DNA of 64,000 nucleotides from JAVVHH01 sp964235765 (lineage in GTDB: Bacteria > Pseudomonadota > Alphaproteobacteria > Acetobacterales > Acetobacteraceae). The stretch is taken from positions 9,383 to 73,382 of the forward strand of contig CAXSDH010000008.1 in the NCBI GenBank assembly GCA_964235765.1, read 5' to 3'. The position numbers and the translations under genes were made by a program. This document shows positions 35,093 to 46,437 of this stretch, one piece after another. Each line of letters starts with the position of its first letter. The first letter of the stretch is position 1. The notes under the pieces were generated by a model, which was not told the DNA's origin, searched no databases, and saw nothing but the letters and a program-made list of their open reading frames with translations.

Positions 35093-35153
35093 ATGATCCG
35101 CCCGGCAACTTAGCGGTTGCCGAATGATCCGCCTGGCAACTTAGCGGTTGCCG
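35093..35153. repeat. Two tandem 30-nt hairpin units
   Basis: Two near-identical copies of ATGATCCGCC-x-GGCAACTTAGCGGTTGCCG lie one after the other. Each folds into GGCAAC/GTTGCC with a TTAGCG loop (7 bp in copy 1, 6 bp in copy 2). They start 5 nt after one stop codon and end 28 nt before the ampG-like start. No T-run follows, so these look like a REP-like or regulatory repeat rather than a standard terminator. Confidence 0.85.
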
Positions 35154-35181
35154 GGCGGCGCCGCCGCCTTCATAGCAGGCG

Positions 35182-36495
35182 ATGCCCCGCCTCCTGAACA
35201 ACCGTGCGCTCTGGACCATGGGGGCGTTCGGTTTCGCGGCCGGGCTGCCGCTTCCGCTTTCCGGCTTCACCCTCCGCCAGTGGTTGAGCGAGGGCGGCAC
35301 TTCCCTCGCCGCGATCGGGCTGACGGCCAATATCGGCCTCGCCTACACCCTGAAGTTCCTCTGGTCACCGCTCCTGGACCAAGCCCGCCCACCCGCCGGG
35401 CTTGCCCGGTTCGGGCGGCGGCGCGGCTGGCTGCTGACCATCCAGCCGCTGCTCGGCCTGGCCTGCCTCGGGCTGGCGCTCTCGGACCCTGCCGCCACCC
35501 CGTGGCTGCTGGTCGGCGCCGCCATGCTCATCGCCTTCCTCTCGGCCAGCCAGGACATCGTCATCGACGCCTGGCGCATCGAGACCTTTCCGGAACGCAT
35601 GCAGGGCGTCGCCTTGGCTGCCTATATCTGGGGCTACCGGATCGCCCTGCTGGTGTCCGGGGCAGGCGCGATCGGACTTGCGGACGTGCTGGGGTGGCGC
35701 GGATCGCTGGGCATCATGGCGGCGCTGGCGGCTGCGGGAATGCTGGTTTCGCTGGCGGCGCGCGAGCCCGCCGTGCGCCGGACGGCGACCGGCGCCTCAA
35801 GCTTCGGCGCCCGGCTGCGGGCGGCGGTGATCGAGCCGTTCCAGGAGTTTTGGCAACGGCCCGGCGCCGGGCAAATCCTGGCGTTCGTGATGCTGTTCAA
35901 GCTCGGCGAGGCATTGGCCCATACCATGGCGACCCCGTTCTATCGGGCGATGGGCTTCGACCGCGCGCAGGTCGCGCTGGCGACCGGAGTGCCCGGCCTG
36001 GCCGCCAGCCTGCTGGGCGCGGCGGCTGGCGGCTGGCTGGTCATCCGCATCGGCACCGGCCGGGCGCTGGTGCTGACCGGCTTCGTGCAGATGGCCTCCA
36101 TGGCGCTCTATTTCGCGCTGGCCGTCTCGGGCGGGGACACGCGCATCCTGCTTGCCAAGGTGGTGCTGGAAAACTTCGCCGAGGCGATGGCCGACGCCGC
36201 CTTCCTGACCTACCTCTCCGCGCTTTGCTCCACGGCCTTCACCGCGACGCAGTACGCCCTGCTGTCCTCGCTGGCCGCCGTCGGCCTGCGCACCTTCGGC
36301 GGCTTCTCCGGCGTGCTGGCCGGGGCGCTCGGCTGGGTGGCGTTCTACGCCCTGACCATCGTGGCGGCGTTGCCGGCCATGCTGATCATGGTCGGCTTGC
36401 TCCGGCGCTTCCCGGCGAGCCGGCCGGGCCTCGCGGCGGATCAGGACGGCATGGTGATCAGCAGGTCGCCGCCGGCCGCCAGGCGAACCGGGTAG
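35182..36495 (+). CDS. AmpG-like MFS transporter (muropeptide permease family)
   Basis: 437 residues with about 12 membrane helices. AmpG-type features: MGAFGFAAGLPLPLSGFTLRQWLSEGG in helix 1, the IGLAYTLKFLWSPLLDQ motif, SASQDIVIDAWRIETFPERMQG, and the later TYLSALCSTAFTATQYALLSSL. AmpG imports anhydro-muropeptides for wall recycling; related MFS proteins in alphaproteobacteria carry other solutes or siderophore-like compounds. The 3' end overlaps the convergent nirD by 55 nt, and the last ~20 residues are probably not conserved. Confidence 0.85.
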   Translation: MPRLLNNRALWTMGAFGFAAGLPLPLSGFTLRQWLSEGGTSLAAIGLTANIGLAYTLKFLWSPLLDQARPPAGLARFGRRRGWLLTIQPLLGLACLGLALSDPAATPWLLVGAAMLIAFLSASQDIVIDAWRIETFPERMQGVALAAYIWGYRIALLVSGAGAIGLADVLGWRGSLGIMAALAAAGMLVSLAAREPAVRRTATGASSFGARLRAAVIEPFQEFWQRPGAGQILAFVMLFKLGEALAHTMATPFYRAMGFDRAQVALATGVPGLAASLLGAAAGGWLVIRIGTGRALVLTGFVQMASMALYFALAVSGGDTRILLAKVVLENFAEAMADAAFLTYLSALCSTAFTATQYALLSSLAAVGLRTFGGFSGVLAGALGWVAFYALTIVAALPAMLIMVGLLRRFPASRPGLAADQDGMVISRSPPAARRTG

Positions 36496-36776
36496 ACCGC
36501 GATGTCGCATTCCCCGACCAGCACCTTGCCGCTGCGCAGGTCGTAGCTGCGGTCGTGCAGCGGGCACATGATGGTCGTGCCGCCGAGCATGCCGTCCGCC
36601 AGCGGCCCCCGTAGGTGCGGGCACTCCGCCTGCGAGGCGAACACCTCGTCCCGCTGCGTCCGGAACACCGCGACGCGGAGGCCCGCTATTTCGAAGTTGC
36701 GTCCCTCGCCCCGCGGTATCTGTTCGATGGTGCCGATCATGTATTCCGCCGGGCGGGAGAGGGTCTCGCCGGGCAT
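36441..36776 (-). CDS. nirD: Nitrite reductase (NADH) small subunit, Rieske type
   Basis: 111 residues from ATG 36776 (ATG 36740 is an alternative). A complete Rieske [2Fe-2S] site is present: ASQAECPHLRGPLADG (Cys, His) and TIMCPLHDRSYDLRSG (Cys, His). NirD partners NirB to pass electrons in NADH-dependent assimilatory nitrite reduction to ammonium. It begins 1 nt after the nirB stop, is the last gene of the nitrate block, and its 3' end overlaps the convergent MFS gene. Confidence 0.93.
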   Translation of the reverse strand: MPGETLSRPAEYMIGTIEQIPRGEGRNFEIAGLRVAVFRTQRDEVFASQAECPHLRGPLADGMLGGTTIMCPLHDRSYDLRSGKVLVGECDIAVYPVRLAAGGDLLITMPS

Positions 36777-36777
36777 C

Positions 36778-39267
36778 TCAGGCTTCCGCCGGAATAAGCG
36801 AGGCGAACTGGTTGGCCGTCTTTGGCGCTTCGCCGTCGCGCCAGGGGTCGCGATAGGCGGCCACGGCGGCTTCGATCGCCGCGTCGAACCCCTCGCCCCA
36901 ACCCTCGCTGTCATCCACCACCACGGCACGGATGCGCTCGATGCCGACGCGCTCCACCCAGGTATAGGTACGCTCCTTATACTTCGCGTCCTCGCGGTAG
37001 AACTGCATGAAGCGGCCGGTCACCTGCATCACCGCGTCCTCGCCTTCGACCGTGCAGAGCAGGTCGCCCTTGCGGACATGCGCGCCGCCGGCGCCGCCCA
37101 CCAGGATTTCCCACTTGCCGTCGCCGATCGCGACCACGCCGATGTCCTTGATCAGCGCCTCCGAGCAGTTGCGCGGGCACCCGGCGGTGGCCAGCTTCAT
37201 CTTGCCGGGACTGTCCGATATGGTGCGGAAGGTCTTTTCGATGCGCCGGGCCAGGCCCATGCTGTCGCCGAGGCCGAACCGGCAATGGTCGGTGCCGATG
37301 CAGCTTTTGCAGGTGCGGTAGCTTTTGCCCCAGGCGTGCCCGGCCGGCATGCCGATGTCGCGCCAGATTCCCGGCAGGTCCTCCTTGCGCACGCCCACCA
37401 GGTCGATCCGCTGGCCGCCGGTCATCTTGACAAGGGGCACGTCGTACTTCACCGCGGCGCTTGCGATGCGCATCAGCTCATCGGGGGTGCAAACCCCGCC
37501 GGGCATCTCGGGCACGACGGAGAAGGTGCCGTCCTTCTGGATGTTGCCGTGCACGCGGTCGTTGATGAAGCGGGCGTCGCGCTGGTCTTCGTACTCGCCG
37601 GGCCAGATGGTGTTGAGCAGGGAGGCGAGGGGGATCTTGCTGGCCGGGTCCTCGACCCCGCCGGCCAGGGCGGCGAACACCGATGAGACGGAGCGCAGGC
37701 CCTCCGCCTTGATCGCCAAGATGAGATCCTGCTTCTTGAGCGGGATGCCGGGCACGTAATAGTGGATGGAGGGGTCCTCCTCCAGCGTGCCGCCGGCGAA
37801 CCAGGCGATCACCTCGGTGACCAGGCCCTTGCACGATCCGCAGCCCTTGCCGGCGCGGGTGGCGTTCATCACCGCGGTCAGGCTGCGGTGCCCGGCCGCG
37901 ACCGAGGCGCCGATGGCCGCCTTCGAGACGCCGTTGCAGTTGCAGACCTGCGCCGCCGCCGGCATCTCCTCCAGGGTGACCTTCTGCGGCGGCGCGCCGA
38001 GGTCGAACAGCAACGACAGGCGTTCCGCCGGCAAGGGGCTGTCGCGGTCGAACGCCTGCATCAGGAACGCGGCCTTGGAGATGTCGCCCATCAGGATGCC
38101 GCCCACCAGCCGGCCATCCCGCACGATCAGCTTCTTGTAGGTGCCCTTCGCCGGCTCCTGGAACTGGATGACCTCATCCCGCTCCTCCTTGGGTTCGGTG
38201 ATGCCCATCGAGGCCAGCTCGACTCCCATGACCTTCAGCTTGGTGGCCAGCTTGGAGCCGTGGTAGGCGGCGTCCCGGTTCCGGTGCGTCACATGGTCGG
38301 CGAACACGCGGCCCTGGTCCCACAACGGCGCCACCAGGCCGTAAACCATGCCGCGGTGCTGCGCGCATTCGCCCACCGCATACACGCTGGTGTCGTCCAC
38401 CGCGCGCATGTGGTTGTCGACCACGATGGCGCGCTCCACCGTCAGCCCGCAACGCGTGGCGAGCTCGGCGTTCGGCTTGATCCCCGCCGCGACCACCAGC
38501 AACTCGCACTCGAGCGAGGCGCCGTCCTTGAACGCCAAGCCTTCGACCCGGCTTTCGCCCAGAACCTGGGTCGTCGACATGTTCAGCAGGACCTTGACGC
38601 CCATCCGCTCCATCGCGGCCTTGAGCATCGCGCCGCCCGCGGCGTCCAGTTGCTGTTCCATCAGGTGCTTGCCGAGATGCACCACGGTGACGTCGCAACC
38701 ATGGGTCAACAGGCCGCGCGCCGCCTCGAGGCCGAGCAAGCCGCCGCCGATCACCGCCGCTTTCCGGCCGGGGCCAGCCGCTTCCATCATGCCGGTGGTG
38801 TCGTCGATGGTCCGGAAGCCGAACGCGCCGGGCTTCAACGCGCCGGGCTTCAACGCGCCGGGCTTCAACGCGCGATCGGCGTCGTGCAGCCCGGGGATCG
38901 GCGGCATGAACGACCGTGACCCGGTGGCGATCAGCAGCACGTCGTAAGGCTCGCGCACCCCGTTGGCCGCCGTGACCACCTTGGCGAAGCGGTCGATCTC
39001 GGTCACCGGCGCGCCGGCATGCAAGGTGATGCCGTTCTCGGCGTACCAGGCGAGTGGGTTGAGGAAAATCTCCTCATAGTCCTGCTGCCCGCTCAGGATA
39101 TTGGACAGCATGATCCGGTTGTAGTTCCCGTAAGGCTCGTCGCCGAACATGGCGATGTCGAACATCGCGCCGCCGCCGCGCGCGAGCACTTCCTCGATCG
39201 CGCGCGCCCCGGCCATGCCGTTGCCGACCACCACCAGCCGCTGCTTGGTCATCCCATGCTCCGTCAT
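36778..39267 (-). CDS. nirB: Nitrite reductase (NADH) large subunit
   Basis: 829 residues, standard length. An N-terminal FAD/NAD domain (LVVVGNGMAGARAIEEVL, AVIGGGLLGLEAARGLL), a BFD-like [2Fe-2S] segment (VCNCNGVSKAAI ... GKGCGSCKGLV), the siroheme/[4Fe-4S] ferredoxin-like half (RTCKSCIGTDHCRFGLGDS, TAGCPRNCSEALIKDIGVV) and a C-terminal RFMQFYREDAKYKERTYTWVERVG are all intact. It reduces nitrite to ammonium. Odd point: residues 134-148 are three perfect LKPGA repeats from a 15-nt DNA repeat, in the loop before FGFRTIDD, where other NirB proteins are shorter. Confidence 0.95.
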   Translation of the reverse strand: MTEHGMTKQRLVVVGNGMAGARAIEEVLARGGGAMFDIAMFGDEPYGNYNRIMLSNILSGQQDYEEIFLNPLAWYAENGITLHAGAPVTEIDRFAKVVTAANGVREPYDVLLIATGSRSFMPPIPGLHDADRALKPGALKPGALKPGAFGFRTIDDTTGMMEAAGPGRKAAVIGGGLLGLEAARGLLTHGCDVTVVHLGKHLMEQQLDAAGGAMLKAAMERMGVKVLLNMSTTQVLGESRVEGLAFKDGASLECELLVVAAGIKPNAELATRCGLTVERAIVVDNHMRAVDDTSVYAVGECAQHRGMVYGLVAPLWDQGRVFADHVTHRNRDAAYHGSKLATKLKVMGVELASMGITEPKEERDEVIQFQEPAKGTYKKLIVRDGRLVGGILMGDISKAAFLMQAFDRDSPLPAERLSLLFDLGAPPQKVTLEEMPAAAQVCNCNGVSKAAIGASVAAGHRSLTAVMNATRAGKGCGSCKGLVTEVIAWFAGGTLEEDPSIHYYVPGIPLKKQDLILAIKAEGLRSVSSVFAALAGGVEDPASKIPLASLLNTIWPGEYEDQRDARFINDRVHGNIQKDGTFSVVPEMPGGVCTPDELMRIASAAVKYDVPLVKMTGGQRIDLVGVRKEDLPGIWRDIGMPAGHAWGKSYRTCKSCIGTDHCRFGLGDSMGLARRIEKTFRTISDSPGKMKLATAGCPRNCSEALIKDIGVVAIGDGKWEILVGGAGGAHVRKGDLLCTVEGEDAVMQVTGRFMQFYREDAKYKERTYTWVERVGIERIRAVVVDDSEGWGEGFDAAIEAAVAAYRDPWRDGEAPKTANQFASLIPAEA
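38825..38869. repeat. 15-nt tandem repeat, three copies, inside nirB
   Basis: CGCCGGGCTTCAACG three times in succession, encoding LKPGA x3 in frame on the minus strand. Because the unit is a multiple of three it can expand or shrink without frameshift. Confidence 0.9.
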
Positions 39268-39277
39268 GCCAGAACCT

Positions 39278-39625
39278 TCAAATCTCGATCAGGCCGATAT
39301 CGAGCACGATCTGGCCGCTGACCCCGGCGGGCGCGGCCACGTGCACCTCGATCCTGCTATCGGGGAACAAGTCCTCAACGACGGCGAGCGGCACGTGCAC
39401 GGAGGCCTTGGCGCCGATCGGGAACAGGCGGACGGCCTTGCCATCCTTTACCAGGCTGACGGAAACCAGCGCATCGGCCGAATTGCCGGCACGGAAGTAG
39501 ATCAACTGCGACCGCTTGTCGGCAGGGACGGTGTAGGCGAGACCTGCCGCGAGCGGGCCGGACGTCTCGAGCCCCGTGCCGGAGAACGGGTAGACGCCGT
39601 TGAGAAAGCGCGGTGTGGTTTCCAT
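39278..39625 (-). CDS. Conserved small protein in the nitrate assimilation cluster
   Basis: 115 residues from ATG 39625. No signal peptide. It looks like a single beta-sandwich: METTPRFLNGVYPFSGTGLETSGPL, LAYTVPADKRSQLIYFRAGNSADALVSVSLVKDGK, FPIGAKASVHVPLAVVEDLFPDSRIEVHVAAPAGVSGQIVLDIGLIEI. It is placed between nirB (10 nt) and nasA (35 nt), so co-transcribed with them. I do not recognise a named family; its position and absence of transport or redox motifs suggest a maturation or assembly partner of NasA or NirB, which is inference only. Confidence 0.7.
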   Translation of the reverse strand: METTPRFLNGVYPFSGTGLETSGPLAAGLAYTVPADKRSQLIYFRAGNSADALVSVSLVKDGKAVRLFPIGAKASVHVPLAVVEDLFPDSRIEVHVAAPAGVSGQIVLDIGLIEI

Positions 39626-39660
39626 GGTGATCCCTTGTTGCGCCGGGTGCCATGCACGGT

Positions 39661-41826
<2,166 letters not shown>

Positions 41827-43107
41827 CTTGTCTTGACGGTGAACACCCCCGCCAAGGCACCGACGGCCAGCAGCGCAAAGACCAGGAACCCGGACTGGTA
41901 CGACCCGGTGAGCAACTTCGAGTAGCCGAGCGAGGAGGCAAGATAGAACCCGCCGATCCCGCCGGTCATGCCGACCAGGCCGGTCATGATGCCGATCTCG
42001 CGCCGGAACCGCTGCGGCACCAACTGGAACACGGCGCCGTTGCCCATTCCGAAGGCAAGCATGCCGACGATGAAGGCGGCCAGCGCCATCCAGGCCGTCG
42101 GCAGCCCGAAGCTGACCACCGCGATGGCGGCCGCGGCCACCGTGTACATGAACGAGAGCGCCCGGATGCCGCCGATACGGTCGGCCAGCGTGCCGCCCAC
42201 CGGCCGCACCAGGGACCCGGCGAACACGCAGGCGGCCGCGAAATAGCCGGCGACCTTGGGGTCCAACCCATACTGGTCATGGAAATAGCCCGGCAGGGAC
42301 GAGGCAAGGCCGGAGAAGCCCCCGAAGGTGACGGCGTAGAACAGCATGAACCACCATGCGTCGCTGATGCGGAACACGGCCAGGTATTGCGCGAAGGTCT
42401 TGGCGGGCGGCGTGTCCGGGCTCTCGCGCGCGAAGATCAGGTAGGTGATGAAGGCGATCGTCAGCGGGATGGCGGCGAGCCCGAGCACGTTCACCCAGCC
42501 GAACGCCGCCGCGAGCCCCGGCGCGAACAGCGCGGCGAACACCACGCCCGAGTTCCCGGCCCCGGCGATGCCCAGCGCGATGCCTTGCAGCTCCGGCGGA
42601 TACCAGCGGGAGGCCAGCGGCAGCGCCACGGCGAACGACGCCCCCGCGACGCCCAGCACCACGCCGAGCAGGAGCACCTGCGGCAAGGAGTGGACGCCGA
42701 ACCACCAGGCGACCAGCAGGCCGAGGATGACGATGACCTGGCCGATCATGCCCGTGCGCAACGGCCCGATCCGGTCCACCAGCAAGCCGTTCACCACCCG
42801 CAGCAATGCGCCGGACAGCAGCGGGACGGCCACCATGAGGCCGCGCTGCCCTGTATCCAGATGCAGGTCGGCGGCAATCTGCACGCCGAGCGGGCCCAGC
42901 ATGACCCACACCATGAAGCTCATGTCGAAATAGAAGAAGGCGGAGAACAGTGTCGGGGGGTGCCCGGCCTGGAAGAATGTCCGACTGACCATGCTGTATC
43001 GACAACCTCGCGCGCTCGGACCTGCGTCCACGCGGCTCCATGCAACACCCGGGCCGCGGGGGGGCGGCGGGTCGACATGCAGGCTGTGGCGAGGCAAGGA
43101 TCGCGCC

Positions 43108-44847
43108 ATGACGGTCCCGCTTCCCCCGCCCGAGCCACCGCCATCCGCCCAGGGCCGGCTCGAGGTCCGCCTGGGTCTCGTCAGCGAATGCGGCCAGCGC
43201 CCGCGCAACGAGGATTACGCCGCCTGCTGGCTGGGTGACCGGCGCCGGCGTTCGCTGCACGGCGTGATCGCGGTGATCGCCGACGGGGTCGGGGGCGCCA
43301 AAGGCGGCCGGGTCGCGGCGGAGACGGCGGTGCGCGGGTTCATGGACGGCATGCTCGGCCAGAGCGAGGCGGTGGGCGTCCGCCGCAGCGGGGGCTTGGC
43401 CATCGAGGCCGTCAACCGCTGGATCCATGCCATCGGCCGCGCCGACGCCGAGCTTGCCGGCATGGCCTGCACCCTGACGGCCCTGGTGCTGCGCGGCCGC
43501 CGGCTGCACGTGCTGCATGTCGGCGACACGCGGCTGTACAGGTTGCGCGACGACCAATTGGAGCAGTTGACCATCGACCACACCCCGGGCCGGGCCGGCA
43601 CGTCGCACAGCCTGACCCGGGCGATCGGCGCGCTGGATTCGATCCGGGTGGATTACGCCGAGCATGCCGCCCGGGCGCATGACCGGCTGCTGTTGGTGAG
43701 CGACGGCGTGCACGGGGCCTTGTCCGACGCCAGGCTCGCGGCCGAGCTTAGCCGTCGCGCGGCCCCCGAGGAGGCGGCGCGGCGGCTGGTCGAGGCCGCG
43801 CTCGACGCCCGCATCGGCGACAACGCAACGGCGCTGGTGCTGGACATCACCGACCTGCCGCCGCCGAACCAGGCGGACATCGAAACCAGCATGGCGGCCC
43901 GGCCGATCCTGCCGCCGCCCCGCGCCGGCGCCGAGGTGGACGGCTACGTGCTGGAGGCGATGCTGGCCGACGCGCGCTACAGCCGGGTGTTCCGTGGCCG
44001 CGATGGGCGGGACGGGCGGGCTGTGGTGGTGAAGTTCCCGAAACCGGGCGAGGCCGAGGAGGCGACCTTCCGCCAAGCCTTCCTCCGCGAGAGCTGGATT
44101 GCGGCCCGCGTGCGCAGCCCCTTCGTGGGCGAAGTGCTGGAAACGCCAGCCGGCCGGGCCACGCAGCTCTATTCCGTGATGCCGTTCTACGGGAACGACA
44201 CCTTGGAGCGCCGCCTGTCGCAGCCTCGGCCGGTGCGGCTGGACGAGGGCGTGGCCATCGCGACCCGGCTCGGCAAGGCGGTGGCCGCGCTGCACCGGGC
44301 CGGCGTGGTGCACCGCGACATCAAGCCCGACAACATCCTGCTGATGCCGGACGGACTGAAGCTGGTCGACCTCGGCGTGGCCCGATTGCCGAACCTGGAG
44401 GAGTTCGCCTCGCCCGACGTGCCGGGCACGCCCAGCTACATGGCGCCCGAACTGCTGGAGGGCCAGGCCGGCGACGAAGGCTCCGACCTGTTCGCGCTCG
44501 GCGTGACCCTTTGGCGCATGTGGAGCGGCGGCGGCTACCCTTACGGCGAGATCGAGCCCTTCTCCCGTCCCCGCTTCGGCCGCCCGACCCCGCTGGTTCA
44601 GCAGCGCCCCGACCTGCCCTCGTGGCTGGACGAGGCCCTGGCCCGCGCCATTGCCGTGGACCCGCGCGAGCGTCAGGCCGACGTGCTGGAACTCGTGCTC
44701 GAACTGGAGACCGGCATGGCCCGCGGCGGCCCGGCGCAAGCCCGCCGGCACTCACTCCACGACCGCAACCCGACCCGCTTCTGGAAGCTCGCCACGGCGC
44801 TGCTGCTCGCAGCGCTGCTTGCAAGCTGGGCGTTGCGCCTGCACTGA
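43108..44847 (+). CDS. Bifunctional PP2C phosphatase-Ser/Thr kinase with C-terminal membrane anchor
   Basis: 579 residues from ATG 43108. Residues ~15-250 are a PP2C phosphatase with metal motifs RNEDYAA (34-36), ADGVGG (58-63), GDTR (139-142), SDG (198-200) and GDN (237-239). Residues ~278-530 are a protein kinase: ATP Lys309 (VVVKF), HRDIKPDN (402-409), DLG in place of DFG (421-423), and the PGTPSYMAPE activation segment (439-448). A single TM helix ends the protein (~563-577), so both enzymes face the cytoplasm. This fusion is known next to nitrate-assimilation genes in several proteobacteria; its targets are unknown. Confidence 0.93.
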   Translation: MTVPLPPPEPPPSAQGRLEVRLGLVSECGQRPRNEDYAACWLGDRRRRSLHGVIAVIADGVGGAKGGRVAAETAVRGFMDGMLGQSEAVGVRRSGGLAIEAVNRWIHAIGRADAELAGMACTLTALVLRGRRLHVLHVGDTRLYRLRDDQLEQLTIDHTPGRAGTSHSLTRAIGALDSIRVDYAEHAARAHDRLLLVSDGVHGALSDARLAAELSRRAAPEEAARRLVEAALDARIGDNATALVLDITDLPPPNQADIETSMAARPILPPPRAGAEVDGYVLEAMLADARYSRVFRGRDGRDGRAVVVKFPKPGEAEEATFRQAFLRESWIAARVRSPFVGEVLETPAGRATQLYSVMPFYGNDTLERRLSQPRPVRLDEGVAIATRLGKAVAALHRAGVVHRDIKPDNILLMPDGLKLVDLGVARLPNLEEFASPDVPGTPSYMAPELLEGQAGDEGSDLFALGVTLWRMWSGGGYPYGEIEPFSRPRFGRPTPLVQQRPDLPSWLDEALARAIAVDPRERQADVLELVLELETGMARGGPAQARRHSLHDRNPTRFWKLATALLLAALLASWALRLH

Positions 44848-44862
44848 ACCACGAGGCCGGGC

Positions 44863-46437
44863 TTACGTGGCGCGGATGCCCCAGAAAATCGGAAACCCGA
44901 TGATCCGGTCCCGCAGCGATGCGCGGAACGCGGTTGCCGAGCGGTAGGCCCCCACGGGAATGTAGGGCACCTCGTCCATCACGGCCCGCTGGATGTCGCC
45001 GGCCAGGCGGAACTGGGCGTCCGGGTCCGAGGTGCTCAGCCACTCGTCCCGCAGCGTCTCGAGCAGCGGGCTGGTCGGCCAACCGAACCAGGCGGCCTCG
45101 CCGTTGCCACGCAGCGCGAAATGCACGCTCGGGTCCACGAAGTCGGGGGCGTTCACCGCCGTCGTGATGGCCGACCAGCCACCCTTTTCCACCGGCTGGC
45201 GGCTCGCGCGGCGCTGGATCACGGTTCCCCAATCGGTCAGCACCGGGTCGACATTGAGGCCGAGCCGCTTGAACAGGTCGGCAGCGACCTGCGCGATGGC
45301 GGACGGCGCCAGGATGTCGGTGGGCACCAGGATGCGGGTCGGCTCCCCGGCATAGCCGGCCTCCTTCAGGAGCGCGCGCGCGCGGTCCAGGCTGCGTGGG
45401 CCGAGCAGCGGTTCCAGGCCGGTCCGGCTCGCCAGGGTCGTGCCCGGCGTGAACACGCCGCATTCGGCGTCGATCGCCTGCGGGTCGTCGCCCACGACCG
45501 CCGCCATGAAGTCGTGCTGGTCGATCGCGGGCAGCAGCGCCCGCCGCACCGCCTTGTTGTCGAACGGCGGGTGCAGGTGGTTGAGCCGTAGAACGCCGGG
45601 CAGCGGCCGGCTGTCCATGCTCTGGACTACGACGTTCCGGTCGGCACGCAAGGCCGTGGCGATCTCGGCCGGCGGCTGCTCGAACCAGTGCACCTCCCCG
45701 GTCCGCAGGGCTGCGGCAGCCGTGGCGGCCTCGGGGATGATCAGCCATTCGACCCGGTCGAAGTAAGCGAGCTTCGGACCCGCGGTCATGCCGCGTCCGG
45801 CGTCGGGGCTGGGGACGTAGGCGGTGTTGCGCTGGTAGACGCAGCGGCTGCCCGATACGTACTCGTCCGGCCTGAAGCGATAGGGTCCGGAGCCGACCGT
45901 CTCCTGGATTTGCGAGAAGGGATCGGTGCGGGCGATCCGCTCCGGCATCACGAACAACACGGGCGATGTGGCGGAGGCGAGCGAGCCGATCAGGGTCGGC
46001 TGCCGCCGCTTGAGCCGCAGTTGCAGGCGCCTGTCGTCCAGCGCCGCCGCCTGCTCCAGGTTGGCGGCGAGGTACTGCCCGGCGGCGTTGCGCTTCATCC
46101 ATCGCAGCAGGCTGGCGACGGCGTCCGCGGCGCGCACGGGCTCGCCATCGTGGAACCGCAGCCCCTCGCGTAGCGTGATCGTGCAGATCCGGCCGTCATC
46201 GTCGAAGACATGCCCCTCGGCCATTTGCGGGCGCGGCTGGTACGCGGCGTCCAGCCCATACAGCGTGTCGTAGACGAGGAAGGCGTGATTGCGCGTGACG
46301 CTGGCGGTGGTCCAGACCGGGTCGAGGCTGGTGAGGTTGGCTTGCGGCACGAAGCGCAGCACGCTCGATGGCTGGGCAATGGCCGGCCGCAGCAGCGCCG
46401 CGCCGGCCGCGGCCAGCAGGGTGCGCCGGCCGATCAT
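44863..46437 (-). CDS. ABC transporter substrate-binding protein, SBP_bac_5 family
   Basis: 524 residues from ATG 46437, inside an ATGA overlap with the upstream hydrolase. The signal MIGRRTLLAAAGAALLRPAIAQ is Tat- or Sec-like. SBP_bac_5 pattern: VLRFVPQANLTSLDPVWTTASV, FHDGEPVRAADAVASLLRWMKR, and VGSGPYRFRPDEYVSG. It is the last gene of the long minus-strand run; no dipeptide-type permease or ATPase is in that run, although the family normally needs one. Ligand unknown. Confidence 0.88.
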   Translation of the reverse strand: MIGRRTLLAAAGAALLRPAIAQPSSVLRFVPQANLTSLDPVWTTASVTRNHAFLVYDTLYGLDAAYQPRPQMAEGHVFDDDGRICTITLREGLRFHDGEPVRAADAVASLLRWMKRNAAGQYLAANLEQAAALDDRRLQLRLKRRQPTLIGSLASATSPVLFVMPERIARTDPFSQIQETVGSGPYRFRPDEYVSGSRCVYQRNTAYVPSPDAGRGMTAGPKLAYFDRVEWLIIPEAATAAAALRTGEVHWFEQPPAEIATALRADRNVVVQSMDSRPLPGVLRLNHLHPPFDNKAVRRALLPAIDQHDFMAAVVGDDPQAIDAECGVFTPGTTLASRTGLEPLLGPRSLDRARALLKEAGYAGEPTRILVPTDILAPSAIAQVAADLFKRLGLNVDPVLTDWGTVIQRRASRQPVEKGGWSAITTAVNAPDFVDPSVHFALRGNGEAAWFGWPTSPLLETLRDEWLSTSDPDAQFRLAGDIQRAVMDEVPYIPVGAYRSATAFRASLRDRIIGFPIFWGIRAT

